This document shows, one piece after another, positions 8,854-16,686 of a stretch of 64,000 nucleotides of DNA (position 1 is the stretch's first letter; each line of letters begins with the position of its first letter). This stretch comes from Brachymonas sp049977365 (GTDB taxonomy: Bacteria > Pseudomonadota > Gammaproteobacteria > Burkholderiales > Burkholderiaceae_C): assembly GCF_049977365.1 (NCBI RefSeq), contig NZ_JBNGEN010000002.1, positions 1 through 64,000 on the forward strand. The letters run 5' to 3'. The notes beneath the pieces were generated by a model that was not told the origin of the DNA, ran no database searches, and saw nothing but the letters and a program-made list of their open reading frames with translations. The translations under genes and the position numbers were made by a program.

Positions 8854-9501
8854 TCAGGGCTTCCACGAAAGGAAATTGCGATACAGCGCCAAACCCCAGT
8901 CCGCACTCTTTTCGGGGTGGAACTGCGTGGCGAAGATATTGTCCCGTGCGATGGCAGCCGTGTAACGAGCGCCATAGTCCGCTTCACCGACGCTGTGCGC
9001 GGCATCGAGCGGCTGCGCGTAGTAGCTATGCAGGAAGTAGAACCAGCTCTGGTCCGGAATGCCGGCCCACACCGGATGCGAACGGGTGATGGAAACCTGG
9101 TTCCACCCCATCTGCGGCACCTTGAAGCGGCTGCCGTCGGGCTGCAGGCGCCCTTCGAGGTGAAAGCGCCGCACCTGCCCCGGAATGAGGTCGAGCGAGG
9201 GGGTATCCCCTTCTTCGCTGCGGGTCAGCAGCATCTGCATGCCCACACACACACCAAACAGCGGCTTGCTGGCAGCGGCTTCCAGCACCGCCTCCATCAT
9301 GCCGCTGCCGGCAAGGTGGCGCATGCAGTCGCGCATGGCCCCCTGTCCGGGCAGCACCACCCGCTCGGCCGAACGGATGGTGTCAGGATCGTGGGCAATG
9401 ACCACCTCATGCTGGTCGGAGGCCACATGCACGAGCGCCTGAGCCACCGAGCGCAGATTGCCCATTCCGTAATCGACGACGGCCACACGGGATTTGGACA
9501 T
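8854..9501 (-). CDS. hisH: HisH, imidazole glycerol phosphate synthase glutaminase subunit
   Basis: HisH releases ammonia from glutamine for the cyclase HisF. The 215-residue protein is a class I glutamine amidotransferase with the triad Cys85 (GVCVGMQ), His195 and Glu197 (QFHPEKS), and the N-terminal VVDYGMGNLRS motif. Its ATG overlaps the hisB stop codon by one base (TGATG), so translation is probably coupled. Its cyclase partner gene hisF is not in the window, though HisH needs it to function. Confidence 0.97.
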   Translation of the reverse strand: MSKSRVAVVDYGMGNLRSVAQALVHVASDQHEVVIAHDPDTIRSAERVVLPGQGAMRDCMRHLAGSGMMEAVLEAAASKPLFGVCVGMQMLLTRSEEGDTPSLDLIPGQVRRFHLEGRLQPDGSRFKVPQMGWNQVSITRSHPVWAGIPDQSWFYFLHSYYAQPLDAAHSVGEADYGARYTAAIARDNIFATQFHPEKSADWGLALYRNFLSWKP

Positions 9502-10100
9502 CAGAGGCTGCCTTTCGTGGAGGGAATCATGCCGGCGGCACGGGGATCGAGCTCCAGGGCCATGCGCAGGGCACGGCCAAAGGCCTTGAACACCGTTTCA
9601 CACTGGTGGTGCGCGTTGACTCCACGCAGATTGTCGATGTGCAGTGTGACGCCCGCATGGTTGACAAAGCCCTGGAAGAACTCATACACCAGCTGTGTGT
9701 CGAGGGCTCCGATGGCCCCCGCCGTGAATGGCACCTCGAAGGTGAGCCCCGGCCGGCCGGAAAAGTCCACCACCACCCTGCTCAGGGCTTCGTCGAGCGG
9801 CACATAGGCATGGCCATAACGGCGGATGCCCTTCTTGTCGCCCACGGCAAGACGCACGGCCTGGCCGAGGGTGATGCCGATGTCTTCGACCGTATGGTGG
9901 CCGTCGATATGCAGATCACCACGGCACTGGATGTCGAGGTCGATCAGTCCGTGACGGGCAATCTGGTCCAGCATGTGGTCCAGAAAGCCGATGCCGCTGT
10001 GCAGGCTGGCCTGGCCGCTGCCGTCCAGGTTGAGAGAGACCGAAATGTCGGTTTCGGCAGTGGTACGCGATACCTCGGCGATGCGGGCAACTATGGTCAT
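9501..10100 (-). CDS. hisB: HisB, imidazoleglycerol-phosphate dehydratase
   Basis: HisB dehydrates imidazole glycerol phosphate to imidazole acetol phosphate. The 199-residue protein is the single-function form without the histidinol phosphatase half found in enterobacteria. The metal-binding motifs are present: GFLDHMLDQIARHG, DGHHTVEDIGI and the C-terminal NAHHQCETVFKAFGRAL. It leads the hisB-hisH-hisA set and overlaps hisH by one base. A 401-base region separates it from the divergent hisC. Confidence 0.97.
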   Translation of the reverse strand: MTIVARIAEVSRTTAETDISVSLNLDGSGQASLHSGIGFLDHMLDQIARHGLIDLDIQCRGDLHIDGHHTVEDIGITLGQAVRLAVGDKKGIRRYGHAYVPLDEALSRVVVDFSGRPGLTFEVPFTAGAIGALDTQLVYEFFQGFVNHAGVTLHIDNLRGVNAHHQCETVFKAFGRALRMALELDPRAAGMIPSTKGSL

Positions 10101-10501
10101 GGCTTCGATGGTTCCGATTCAGCCCTTGCGGCATGTCCGCGCGCGGATACCCCGAAGACCGAAAGACTTCCGGCAAGGTCGCGCATGCGGGCTGACAAAG
10201 GCGCATTGTAGAAAAATTATCGCATTGCCTTTCCCCATGAACCGACTTGTTCCTGGGATTTTCTGCAGCGCCCCCCATGGAGCCGCTCCGCTGCACGCCC
10301 CGGCATGCAGCGGAGCGATGCCTGAGGCACAATTGACAGCTCCCGCCCTTTCCTGCCCCATGCCCGGCAGAGGAGCGCTGCCAGCCGATGGAATGCGCCT
10401 GCTGCGCGACGCACCCCGGCGCCACGACAGCAGGGAGGCCGCATTTTCCCTGCGATCTGCGCCCCGCAGCCAGATCGACATGCCTTTCCGAAAGCCGCGT
10501 C
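10101..10501. other. Divergent hisB/hisC intergenic region
   Basis: This 401-base spacer separates divergent hisB and hisC. Near 10205-10225 there is a short AT-rich patch with minus-strand hexamers TACAAT and GATAAT that resemble -10 elements facing hisB, without a good -35. On the plus strand TTGACA occurs at 10333-10338, again with no matching -10. A strong hairpin lies at 10285-10316. I found no run of His codons, so there is no evidence for a classical his leader-peptide attenuator. Upstream in-frame extension of hisC to 10388 is rejected. Confidence 0.5.
10285..10316. repeat. 11-bp perfect inverted repeat upstream of hisC
   Basis: GCTCCGCTGCA at 10285-10295 is the exact reverse complement of TGCAGCGGAGC at 10306-10316, with a 10-base loop. 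It would form a stable RNA hairpin about 185 bases before the hisC start, or could be an operator. There is no T-run after it. Its role is unknown. Confidence 0.5.
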
Positions 10502-11584
10502 ATGAGCAATCGCTACTGGAGCCCCCTGGTCCGCACTCTGAGTCCCTACGTCCCGGGCGAACAGCCCAAGCTGGACAACCTGGTCAAACTCAACACCAAC
10601 GAGAACCCCTACGGTCCGTCCCCCCTGGCGCTGGCCGCCATTCGCAACGCCGCCGCAGACAGCCTGCGCCTGTATCCCGACCCGAATGCCGACCTGCTCC
10701 GCTCGGCGCTGGCACAGCGCTTTGGGCTCACGCCGGCCCAGGTCTTTGTGGGCAACGGCTCGGACGAGGTGCTGGCCCATGTGTTCATGGCCCTGCTGAA
10801 GCACGACCTCCCGCTGTGGATGCCCGACATCAGCTACAGCTTCTACCCCACCTACTGTGGCCTGTATGGCATCGCCAGCCGCCTAATTCCGCTGGCCGAT
10901 GACTTCTCGATCCGCGCCGACGACTATCTGCCCCGCGACGGCGAGCGCGCCGGCGCCATCGTGTTTGCCAACCCCAATGCCCCCACAGGCCGCCCGCTGC
11001 CGCTGGCCGAAGTGGAGCGCATCGTGGCCGGCAACCCGGATGCGGTGGTGGTGATCGACGAAGCCTATGTCGATTTCGGGGGCGAGAGCGCCGTCACGCT
11101 CATCGACCGCTACCCCAATGTGCTCGTGGTGCACACCTACAGCAAGAGCCGCTCGCTGGCCGGCCTGCGCGTAGGCTATGCGCTGGGGGATGCCGGACTC
11201 ATCGAGGGCATCGAGCGCATCAAGAACAGCTTCAACTCCTACCCGCTCGACCGGCTGGCCCTGGCCGGTGCCGTGGCATCCCTGCAGGACGAAACCCACT
11301 TCCAGAGCTGCTGCCAGCGGATCATCGCCTCCCGCGAGCGTCTTGTGGCCGGACTGGAAGCCCTGGGCTTCGAAGTTCTGCCTTCGGCAGCCAACTTCAT
11401 CTTCGCCCGCCACCCGGACCATGAAGGTGCCGAGCTGGCTGCCGCGCTGCGCACGCGTGCCATCATCGTGCGTCAATTCCAGAAGCCGCGCATTCATGCG
11501 TTCCTGCGCATCTCGATCGGCACCGATGCACAGTGCGAAACGCTGCTGGCCGCCCTGCGCGAGATTCTGGGCACCCGCCCCTGA
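10502..11584 (+). CDS. hisC: Histidinol-phosphate aminotransferase HisC
   Basis: HisC transfers an amino group from glutamate to imidazole acetol phosphate, the step after HisB. The 360-residue protein is a class II-type PLP aminotransferase: KLNTNENPYGPSP near the N-terminus, NPNAPTGRPL, DEAYVDFGG and the PLP lysine Lys215 in HTYSKSRSLAGLRVG. The ATG at 10502 begins at the usual HisC N-terminus; the frame is open further upstream but that part is not HisC-like. It stands alone and divergent from hisB, with no hisG or hisD beside it. A GC-rich hairpin follows the stop. Some HisC-like enzymes also act on aromatic amino acids, but the his context supports this call. Confidence 0.95.
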   Translation: MSNRYWSPLVRTLSPYVPGEQPKLDNLVKLNTNENPYGPSPLALAAIRNAAADSLRLYPDPNADLLRSALAQRFGLTPAQVFVGNGSDEVLAHVFMALLKHDLPLWMPDISYSFYPTYCGLYGIASRLIPLADDFSIRADDYLPRDGERAGAIVFANPNAPTGRPLPLAEVERIVAGNPDAVVVIDEAYVDFGGESAVTLIDRYPNVLVVHTYSKSRSLAGLRVGYALGDAGLIEGIERIKNSFNSYPLDRLALAGAVASLQDETHFQSCCQRIIASRERLVAGLEALGFEVLPSAANFIFARHPDHEGAELAAALRTRAIIVRQFQKPRIHAFLRISIGTDAQCETLLAALREILGTRP

Positions 11585-11601
11585 ACCCATGCCCCATGCC
11601 G

Positions 11602-11630
11602 GCCTTTCCGTGTGTGCACCACGGAAAGGC
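11602..11630 (+). terminator. Hairpin after hisC
   Basis: GCCTTTCCGTG (11602-11612) and CACGGAAAGGC (11620-11630) form a perfect 11-bp stem with a 7-base loop, 18 bases after the hisC stop. There is no T-run, so it may act with Rho or only stabilise the 3' end. Confidence 0.5.
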
Positions 11631-11727
11631 ACGGCGCTTACAAAATGAAACATGCATACTGGGAACCAAGCCCCGATCATCTGAATCTACCAAAACAGAT
11701 AACGTCGCTTTTCAAGGAGACCTTTCC

Positions 11728-12354
11728 ATGCAAATGAAATTCGCACTTGCCCTTGCTGCCGTGGGTGCCTCTCTGGCTTTCGGCAGTCAGGCTCAGACAC
11801 CTGCTGCCGCGACGGGAGCTGCTCCCGCCAGCGCTTCTGTACCTCCCTGGGGTCCTGGCATGGGCCGTGGCCCCATGATGGAAGGACGTCGCGGAGGTCC
11901 ACGCCATGCGCCTCTGACAGCAGAACAGCGCAAGGCCCTGTTTGCCGAACGCATGCAGCATGAAGCTGAAGCGCTCAAGATCACTCCCGCACAGAAATCC
12001 CACTGGATGGCCTATGTGCATGCCCGTGAGCGCATGCAGCAGGATCGTCCCATGATGTCGCCGGAAGACCGTGATGCCCGCTTCAAGCAGATGCAAGCCA
12101 TGACGCCTGACCAGCGGCTGGAATTCCATGCGGCTCAGATGCGTGAGCACGCCAAGCAGATGGACAGCGTGGCAGCGGCATCCCGCAAGCTGCGTGCGGC
12201 TCTTTCGCCCGAACAGCGCAAGACCTTCGATGCCATGTATGCACGCCACGATGGTGCACGCGGGCCGCAGGGTCGTGGAGAATGGCGAGGTCGCGGCATG
12301 CCGCCCGTGCCGCCTGCTTCTGCCGGCATGATGCCGCCTCCTGCAGCGCAGTAA
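11728..12354 (+). CDS. Spy/CpxP-like periplasmic protein (LTXXQ motif)
   Basis: The 208-residue protein begins with a signal peptide (MQMKFALALAAVGASLAFGS) and a predicted cleavage near SQA-Q. The mature part has a Gly/Met/Arg-rich stretch (residues about 45-65), then two segments of the LTXXQ type, APLTAEQRKALF and MTPDQRLEF, and a third SPEQRKTFD. This spacing is typical of the Spy/CpxP family, periplasmic chaperones or stress sensors linked to envelope and metal stress. The C-terminus is rich in Pro, Gly and Met. AAGGAGA lies 8 bases before the ATG. No two-component genes are adjacent, so a CpxAR link is not shown. Two hairpins follow the gene. Confidence 0.8.
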   Translation: MQMKFALALAAVGASLAFGSQAQTPAAATGAAPASASVPPWGPGMGRGPMMEGRRGGPRHAPLTAEQRKALFAERMQHEAEALKITPAQKSHWMAYVHARERMQQDRPMMSPEDRDARFKQMQAMTPDQRLEFHAAQMREHAKQMDSVAAASRKLRAALSPEQRKTFDAMYARHDGARGPQGRGEWRGRGMPPVPPASAGMMPPPAAQ

Positions 12355-12363
12355 AGCGCATTG

Positions 12364-12388
12364 CACCGGATCTTCACCAGATCCGGTG
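12364..12388 (+). terminator. Hairpin just after the Spy-like gene
   Basis: CACCGGATCT (12364-12373) and AGATCCGGTG (12379-12388) form a perfect 10-bp stem with a 5-base loop, 9 bases after the stop codon. No T-run follows; it may work with the stronger hairpin at 12444. Confidence 0.5.
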
Positions 12389-12443
12389 AACAGCGCAGTC
12401 CTTTCCGTCGCCTCCCCAAAAGGGGGGAACGCTGCGAAGTTGC

Positions 12444-12477
12444 AAAGGCGCCATTCCTTCAGGGAATGGCGCCTTTT
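12444..12477. terminator. Strong Rho-independent terminator
   Basis: AAAGGCGCCATTCC (12444-12457) pairs perfectly with GGAATGGCGCCTTT (12463-12476), a 14-bp stem with a 5-base loop followed by T and then TTTT after GC. The A-run before and T-run after mean it could work in both directions. Confidence 0.8.
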
Positions 12478-12574
12478 GCTTTTGGCATCTGTGCATGCGA
12501 ACTTGAACCGCCGACAGGAGTTTGACATGCAGCGAGAGAGGCTCCTCTCCCAGCGACGCCCCACCGACAGCCCA

Positions 12575-12607
12575 CAACAAAAAACCGGCTTGGGATGAAG
12601 CCGGTTT
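12575..12607 (-). terminator. Rho-independent terminator of the SWIB gene
   Basis: On the minus strand the stem AAACCGGCTT/AAGCCGGTTT (12607-12598 and 12591-12582, 6-base loop) is followed by a run of T, seen on the plus strand as the A-run at 12579-12584. It lies 49 bases after the SWIB stop codon. Confidence 0.82.
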
Positions 12608-12655
12608 CCTGTGCATGCTGCGCACGGACAACCCCGTGCGTGCGTATGTTCTGAC

Positions 12656-12958
12656 TCAGCTCAGATGCTTGCCGATGAGGCCTGCCATTTCGAACATGGT
12701 GACCTGCTTCTTGCCGAAGACGGCGGCGAGCTTGGCATCGGCATTGATGTTGCGCTTGTTGTTTTCGTCCTGCAGCTTCTGTGCCTTGATGTAGTCCCAC
12801 AGCTTCTTGATGACTTCGGTGCGGGGCAAGGGCTTGCTGCCGACCACCGCTGCCAGCTCTGCGCTGGGCGTCAGGGGTTTCATGAAAGCTGCGTTCGGCT
12901 CACGCTTCTTGGGAGCGGGGGCGGCTTTGGTCGCGGCAGGTTTTTTTGCAGTTGCCAT
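12656..12958 (-). CDS. Stand-alone SWIB/MDM2-domain protein
   Basis: The 100-residue protein has a basic Ala/Lys/Pro-rich tail (residues 1-25) and then a complete SWIB fold: FMKPLTPSAELAAVVG, LPRTEVIKKLWDYIK, KLQDENNKRNINAD and the C-terminal MFEMAGLIGKHLS. The SWIB domain is best known from eukaryotic SWI/SNF complexes and MDM2, where it binds peptides. Small bacterial versions occur in Chlamydiae and many Burkholderiales, with no established function; the basic tail suggests nucleic-acid contact. The ATG at 12958 was chosen because the upstream extension lacks similarity. It has its own terminator, so it appears to be a single-gene unit. Confidence 0.9.
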   Translation of the reverse strand: MATAKKPAATKAAPAPKKREPNAAFMKPLTPSAELAAVVGSKPLPRTEVIKKLWDYIKAQKLQDENNKRNINADAKLAAVFGKKQVTMFEMAGLIGKHLS

Positions 12959-13281
12959 GGTACTGTCTTTCTTTCGGTGACACACAAAGGCAATTTCCAC
13001 TACATCGTGGATTGCCACCAGTAAGGTATCCTAAAGGAGATTCCCGGTCGATTGGATGCTTGTGCCTGTGCAGATTGTGAAAATTTGCAGGCTTGCGGGC
13101 AGTGCGTGCATCCGGCGGCGTCCAGGTTCCGGCAGGACATTGTGCTCCTGCCTGCCGGGGCTGACTCTCTCCTGCATACCCATGGGGGCAGTATAGTCCT
13201 CCGCATGCAGACACGGATTCTGCCCTTCCCCGGGAAAGGATCGTGCCGTCCCCCGTTTTCCATCCCTTTGCGAGTGCTTCC
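12959..13281. other. Divergent SWIB/RraA intergenic region
   Basis: A 323-base spacer that should hold the promoters of both flanking genes. TATAGT at 13192-13197 resembles a plus-strand -10 element facing the RraA-like gene, but no good -35 is placed 16-18 bases before it. No coding frame is convincing. Confidence 0.45.
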
Positions 13282-13782
13282 ATGTCCACCTCCTCCTTCT
13301 CCACCTGCGACCTGTGCGATCCGCACCGTGACACCGTCACGCCCGACTTTGTCGTGCTGCCTCCCGTGTTCCGCGATTTCGGCAGCCCTGCTCCTTTTTG
13401 CGGGCAGGTGGTGACCGTTCGCTGCTACGAGGACAATACGTCCGTGCGCGCCGTGCTGGAAACCGAGGGCCACGGCCGTGTGCTGGTGGTGGCCGGAGGC
13501 GGATCGCTGCGTACCGCACTGGTAGGAGGCAACATCGGCCAGCTGGCTGCCCGCAACCATTGGGCCGGTGTGGTGGTGGATGGCTGCGTGCGCGATGTGG
13601 CCGAGCTTGCCCCCCTGCCGGTAGGCATCCGCGCACTGGGCAGCATGCCCATGCCGCCGCGCAAGAACCACGCTGGTCTGGTGGATGTGCCGGTGCATGT
13701 GCAGGGGGTACTGGTCCGCCCCGGCAGCTGGCTGTATGCCGACGCAGACGGCATGGTGGTCAGCGATACACCTCTGGCATAA
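13282..13782 (+). CDS. RraA-like protein / 4-hydroxy-4-methyl-2-oxoglutarate aldolase family
   Basis: The 166-residue protein belongs to the RraA fold. The segment GGGSLRTALVGGNIGQLAARN and the following GVVVDGCVRDV carry the family motifs, including the Arg and Asp that bind substrate and metal in the aldolases. Two activities are known: inhibition of RNase E in gammaproteobacteria, and class II aldolase or oxaloacetate decarboxylase activity. Proteins of this short type from betaproteobacteria that keep the DGxxRD motif usually fit the aldolase. The Met at 13282 is supported by length; an ORF extension to 13243 is unlikely. Confidence 0.87.
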   Translation: MSTSSFSTCDLCDPHRDTVTPDFVVLPPVFRDFGSPAPFCGQVVTVRCYEDNTSVRAVLETEGHGRVLVVAGGGSLRTALVGGNIGQLAARNHWAGVVVDGCVRDVAELAPLPVGIRALGSMPMPPRKNHAGLVDVPVHVQGVLVRPGSWLYADADGMVVSDTPLA

Positions 13783-13836
13783 CGGCAGCGCCATCTGGAA
13801 CCTGCCCTGCCCCACACAGGACGCACAGAGTTGCCG

Positions 13837-14811
13837 TCAGGTGGAGATGTCCCCGTCCTGACGGTCCATCCTGCGTCCGGGCAGGGGCGAAGTGGCGATC
13901 AGCACTCCCGCCACAGCCAGCCCCAGGGCAAGCAGCTGCATGCCGGCAAGCCGCTCACCGAGCACGAGCACGCCAGTGAGTGCCGTGCCTGCAGGCAGAA
14001 ACACAGTAAAGACGCCTGCCTGCGAAGCGGGCACCACACGGAGCCCCGTCATCCACAGGCTGATCGACCAGACACAGGCAGCCAGGGCATAGAAAACCAG
14101 CAGTGCCCAGAGCTGCCACGACACGGCGGCGAACCCGAACCGGCTGGCAGCATACAGTCCGAGCGGCGTGGCCAGCACCAGTCCCCAGAGATTGACGATG
14201 CTGGTAATGCGCCGTGCGGAGAGGCTGGATGTGAGGCATTTTCCGATCACCGAGTAGGCCGCTTCGCAGCACACGGCCCCCATGAGGAGCAATTGCCCCA
14301 GCCAGGCCTTGTCGGCAGCGGGAATGGCTGCCGCTGCAGCGCCGTGCGGTCGGGACAGGGCCAGCAGCGACACTCCGGCCACGGCACACACGATGGAGGC
14401 CAGGATGCGCGGCGTGAGCCGCTCCCCCAGGAACACCCGTCCCAGCAGAGCCACCACGGCCGGAATGCAGGCCATGATGACGCTGGCCGAGACGGCCGAG
14501 CTCAGGTGCATGCCCGCCATCACGAGCAGGGTGAACAGAAAGTTGCCGATAAAGGCTTCAAGAAACAGGAGCAGGCGGGTGCGGCCTGTCTGGGGCGGTT
14601 CATCAGGCGGCCTGCGCAGCCAGCCCACCATGGCGACGCCACCGATGCCGAAGCGCAGCCAGGCGAGCAGGAATACCGGAAACACCGCCACCAGCGGCTT
14701 GGACAGCGCCACATAGCATCCCACCAGCGTCATGCTCAGGGCAAGTGCCCCATAGGCCAGGGGGCGGGACGGCAATGCTGCCGCCGTCAGGGAGGAAGAA
14801 GACTCGGACAT
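13837..14811 (-). CDS. DMT-superfamily (EamA) transporter
   Basis: The 324-residue protein is almost entirely hydrophobic, with about ten membrane helices arranged as two EamA repeats. The first covers roughly residues 18-150, the second 170-308. Typical EamA features are present, including a Pro-Glu/Arg pair at the end of each repeat (GRVFLGERLTP and GVLVLGERLAG). Such transporters export amino acids or other small metabolites; the substrate cannot be told from the sequence. It lies 54 bases from the convergent RraA-like gene. Its upstream neighbour is 211 bases away on the same strand. Confidence 0.85.
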   Translation of the reverse strand: MSESSSSLTAAALPSRPLAYGALALSMTLVGCYVALSKPLVAVFPVFLLAWLRFGIGGVAMVGWLRRPPDEPPQTGRTRLLLFLEAFIGNFLFTLLVMAGMHLSSAVSASVIMACIPAVVALLGRVFLGERLTPRILASIVCAVAGVSLLALSRPHGAAAAAIPAADKAWLGQLLLMGAVCCEAAYSVIGKCLTSSLSARRITSIVNLWGLVLATPLGLYAASRFGFAAVSWQLWALLVFYALAACVWSISLWMTGLRVVPASQAGVFTVFLPAGTALTGVLVLGERLAGMQLLALGLAVAGVLIATSPLPGRRMDRQDGDIST

Positions 14812-15022
14812 GGCTCACGGACAGGAGACAGGAAGGGAACCGATGGCTCCACGGTCCTGCGCGATGTGCATACAGGGGGGAACCCTGCAGCGGATTGTCA
14901 TCGATCCGGCGCTTCCCCCTGCTGTGATCGGGAATGTCTGCCCCCTTGCCGAGGGCTGGCAGGAACATATTCCCACAGGGCCACGGAGACTCTGTGCAGC
15001 CCCGGGAGGCTGGCTCGGCGCA

Positions 15023-15634
15023 TCAGGCCGGAAGGCGCATCAGCTCCAGCGGGAGATCGGCAGGTTCGATCCCAGCCGGCATGCGTCGTGCGGCCAGGCG
15101 CTGCATGACGCGCCGGCCTTCGGGCTCCAGACCGTCCTCGTAGGCCAGCACGCGCCAGTGCTGCGCCTCCCCCGCCAGCATCTGCAAGAGCTCGCCCGGG
15201 CGCAGCAGGAACTCAGGACGGGCAGGACGACCGATCCGGCCATGCCCGGCCGCAAAGGTTTCGTACAGCAGCATGCCTCCCGGACGCACCGAGGCCAGCA
15301 GATGCGGAAACAGCGGCCGCCACAGGTAATGCGTGACCAGCACTGCATCGTAAACCTGCCCTGTCAGGGGCCATGGGCTGCCGTCTTCGAGATCGGCCTG
15401 CACGACGGAGCCATGATGCGCCGCCTGGGCCAGGACTGAAGCATCACGATCCACGCCGGTCACCCGGCAGCCGCGGGCCGCCAGCCAGGCCATGTGCCGC
15501 CCCGTCCCGCAGGCCACATCCAGCACCGAAGCCCCGGGTGCGAGAGAGGCGGCAAAGCGGCAGATCCACGATGACGGTGCGTCGCTCCACGAGGGGGACT
15601 GCAGGGCCGAAGGCATGGCAGGATCGGGGCTCAT
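15023..15634 (-). CDS. Class I SAM-dependent methyltransferase (TehB-like)
   Basis: The 203-residue protein has motif I of SAM methyltransferases, VLDVACGTGRH at about residues 37-47, an acidic residue at the end of the next strand (GVDRD) and the later AVLVTHYLWRPLFP and GGMLLYETF segments. This resembles small tellurite-resistance-like methyltransferases; the substrate is unknown. Its ATG overlaps the stop codon of the upstream patatin gene in an ATGA arrangement (15631-15634), so the two are probably translated together. Confidence 0.82.
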   Translation of the reverse strand: MSPDPAMPSALQSPSWSDAPSSWICRFAASLAPGASVLDVACGTGRHMAWLAARGCRVTGVDRDASVLAQAAHHGSVVQADLEDGSPWPLTGQVYDAVLVTHYLWRPLFPHLLASVRPGGMLLYETFAAGHGRIGRPARPEFLLRPGELLQMLAGEAQHWRVLAYEDGLEPEGRRVMQRLAARRMPAGIEPADLPLELMRLPA

Positions 15635-16686
15635 CGGACGCGTGCAAGCAGCGCACGAATGCGCGGCAGGGCGCGCTGCATGGCTGCACGGCCGGCGGCG
15701 ATGGCGCGGGAACGGTTGTTCAGGTCGACACTCGACATGCCCCCGAGGGCAGGACGCAGCACCACATCGGCCTGCTTGAGCTCATAGCGGTTGATGCTCT
15801 GCCCCATGATGGTGAAGGTCTGCAGCAGAATGTCGAGCTGGCCATGTGTGGCTGCGGAGCGGGGCGAGCTGCTGATGTCGATGGCCACGACGATGTCGGC
15901 TCCCATTTGCCGCGCATAGTTCACGGGCACCGGCGCCACCAGGCCGCCGTCCACATAGTCGCGCGAACCGATGCGCACCGGCTCGAACACGCCGGGGACC
16001 GAACTCGATGCCCGCACGGCCTGCCCGGTGTTGCCACTGCGGAACAGGATACCGTCGCCCGTCTGCAAGTCGGTGGCCACGATGCCCAGCGGCAGAGGCA
16101 TGGACTGGATGGGCCGCTGTCCCACCTTCTGGTTGATGAAGCGCTCCAGCGCACTACCCCTCAACAACCCACGGTTGAAGAAGGGGAGCATCCAGTCGGT
16201 GATGGCATTCTGGTCGAGCGACTGTGCCGCATCCTCCAGATGGCGCCCGCGGATGCCGCTGGCATACAGGGCGGCCACTACACTGCCGGCCGAGGTGCCC
16301 ACCACCATGTCGGGATGAATGCCAGCCTCGTCGAGCACTTCCAGCGCCCCGACATGTGCAAACCCTCGGGCGGCTCCTCCGCCGAGCGCCACGGCCAGAC
16401 GCGGATGCATGGATGCAGAGGCACTCCCGTGGCTGACAGCATGGGCTGGTGCATGCAGCGATGGCAAGCCCGGCATGCTGCCACAGCCTGTCAACAGAAC
16501 GGCCAGGCCCAGCCCCCCTGCCCCGCTCCACCGCCGGAACGGGACACGGTGCAGCAAGGACAGGCAGTATGCAAGACAGAAACGAAGGAACATGACAAGA
16601 ACAGCAACGAGAACGAGAACGAGAACGAGAACGACAGCGGAAACGAAGTGGCCGGGTACGGCACCCCGGGACAGGAAGGCCCTCAT
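15631..16686 (-). CDS. Patatin-like phospholipase, predicted lipoprotein
   Basis: The catalytic part has the patatin motifs GGGAARGFAH, the nucleophile elbow GTSAGS and DGG, so it should be an acyl hydrolase. A lipobox LLTGC just before GSMPGL suggests that it is a lipoprotein, and the rest resembles RssA/NTE-type single-domain patatins. The start is unclear. ATG 16686 overlaps the stop of the CYTH-CHAD gene (ATGA) and gives 351 residues, with a Leu-Val repeat segment before the lipobox. ATG 16593 gives 320 residues and a shorter signal sequence. A TTG at 16554 would give a standard 25-residue lipoprotein signal. No start has a strong ribosome binding site. It overlaps the methyltransferase downstream by four bases. 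Confidence 0.82.
   Translation of the reverse strand: MRAFLSRGAVPGHFVSAVVLVLVLVLVAVLVMFLRFCLAYCLSLLHRVPFRRWSGAGGLGLAVLLTGCGSMPGLPSLHAPAHAVSHGSASASMHPRLAVALGGGAARGFAHVGALEVLDEAGIHPDMVVGTSAGSVVAALYASGIRGRHLEDAAQSLDQNAITDWMLPFFNRGLLRGSALERFINQKVGQRPIQSMPLPLGIVATDLQTGDGILFRSGNTGQAVRASSSVPGVFEPVRIGSRDYVDGGLVAPVPVNYARQMGADIVVAIDISSSPRSAATHGQLDILLQTFTIMGQSINRYELKQADVVLRPALGGMSSVDLNNRSRAIAAGRAAMQRALPRIRALLARVR
16606..16634. repeat. Hexanucleotide tandem repeat in the patatin N-terminal region
   Basis: The plus strand shows four perfect copies of AACGAG (16606-16629) plus five more bases of a fifth copy. On the minus strand, in the patatin frame, this codes for alternating Leu and Val. Changes in copy number would keep the frame but lengthen or shorten a hydrophobic segment by two residues per unit, or would alter the 5' untranslated region if the start is at 16593. 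Confidence 0.9.

Larger units (their letters stand above)
12355..12655. other. Gene-free stretch with three terminator-like hairpins
   Basis: Between the convergent Spy-like and SWIB genes no credible coding frame is seen. The stretch contains three hairpins at 12364-12388, 12444-12477 and 12575-12607, and otherwise about 100 bases of unassigned sequence (12478-12574). Confidence 0.6.

Noticed and set aside
10101..10501. his leader peptide / attenuator
   Set aside because: No short frame with consecutive His codons before hisB or hisC, and the hairpin at 10285 lacks a T-run.
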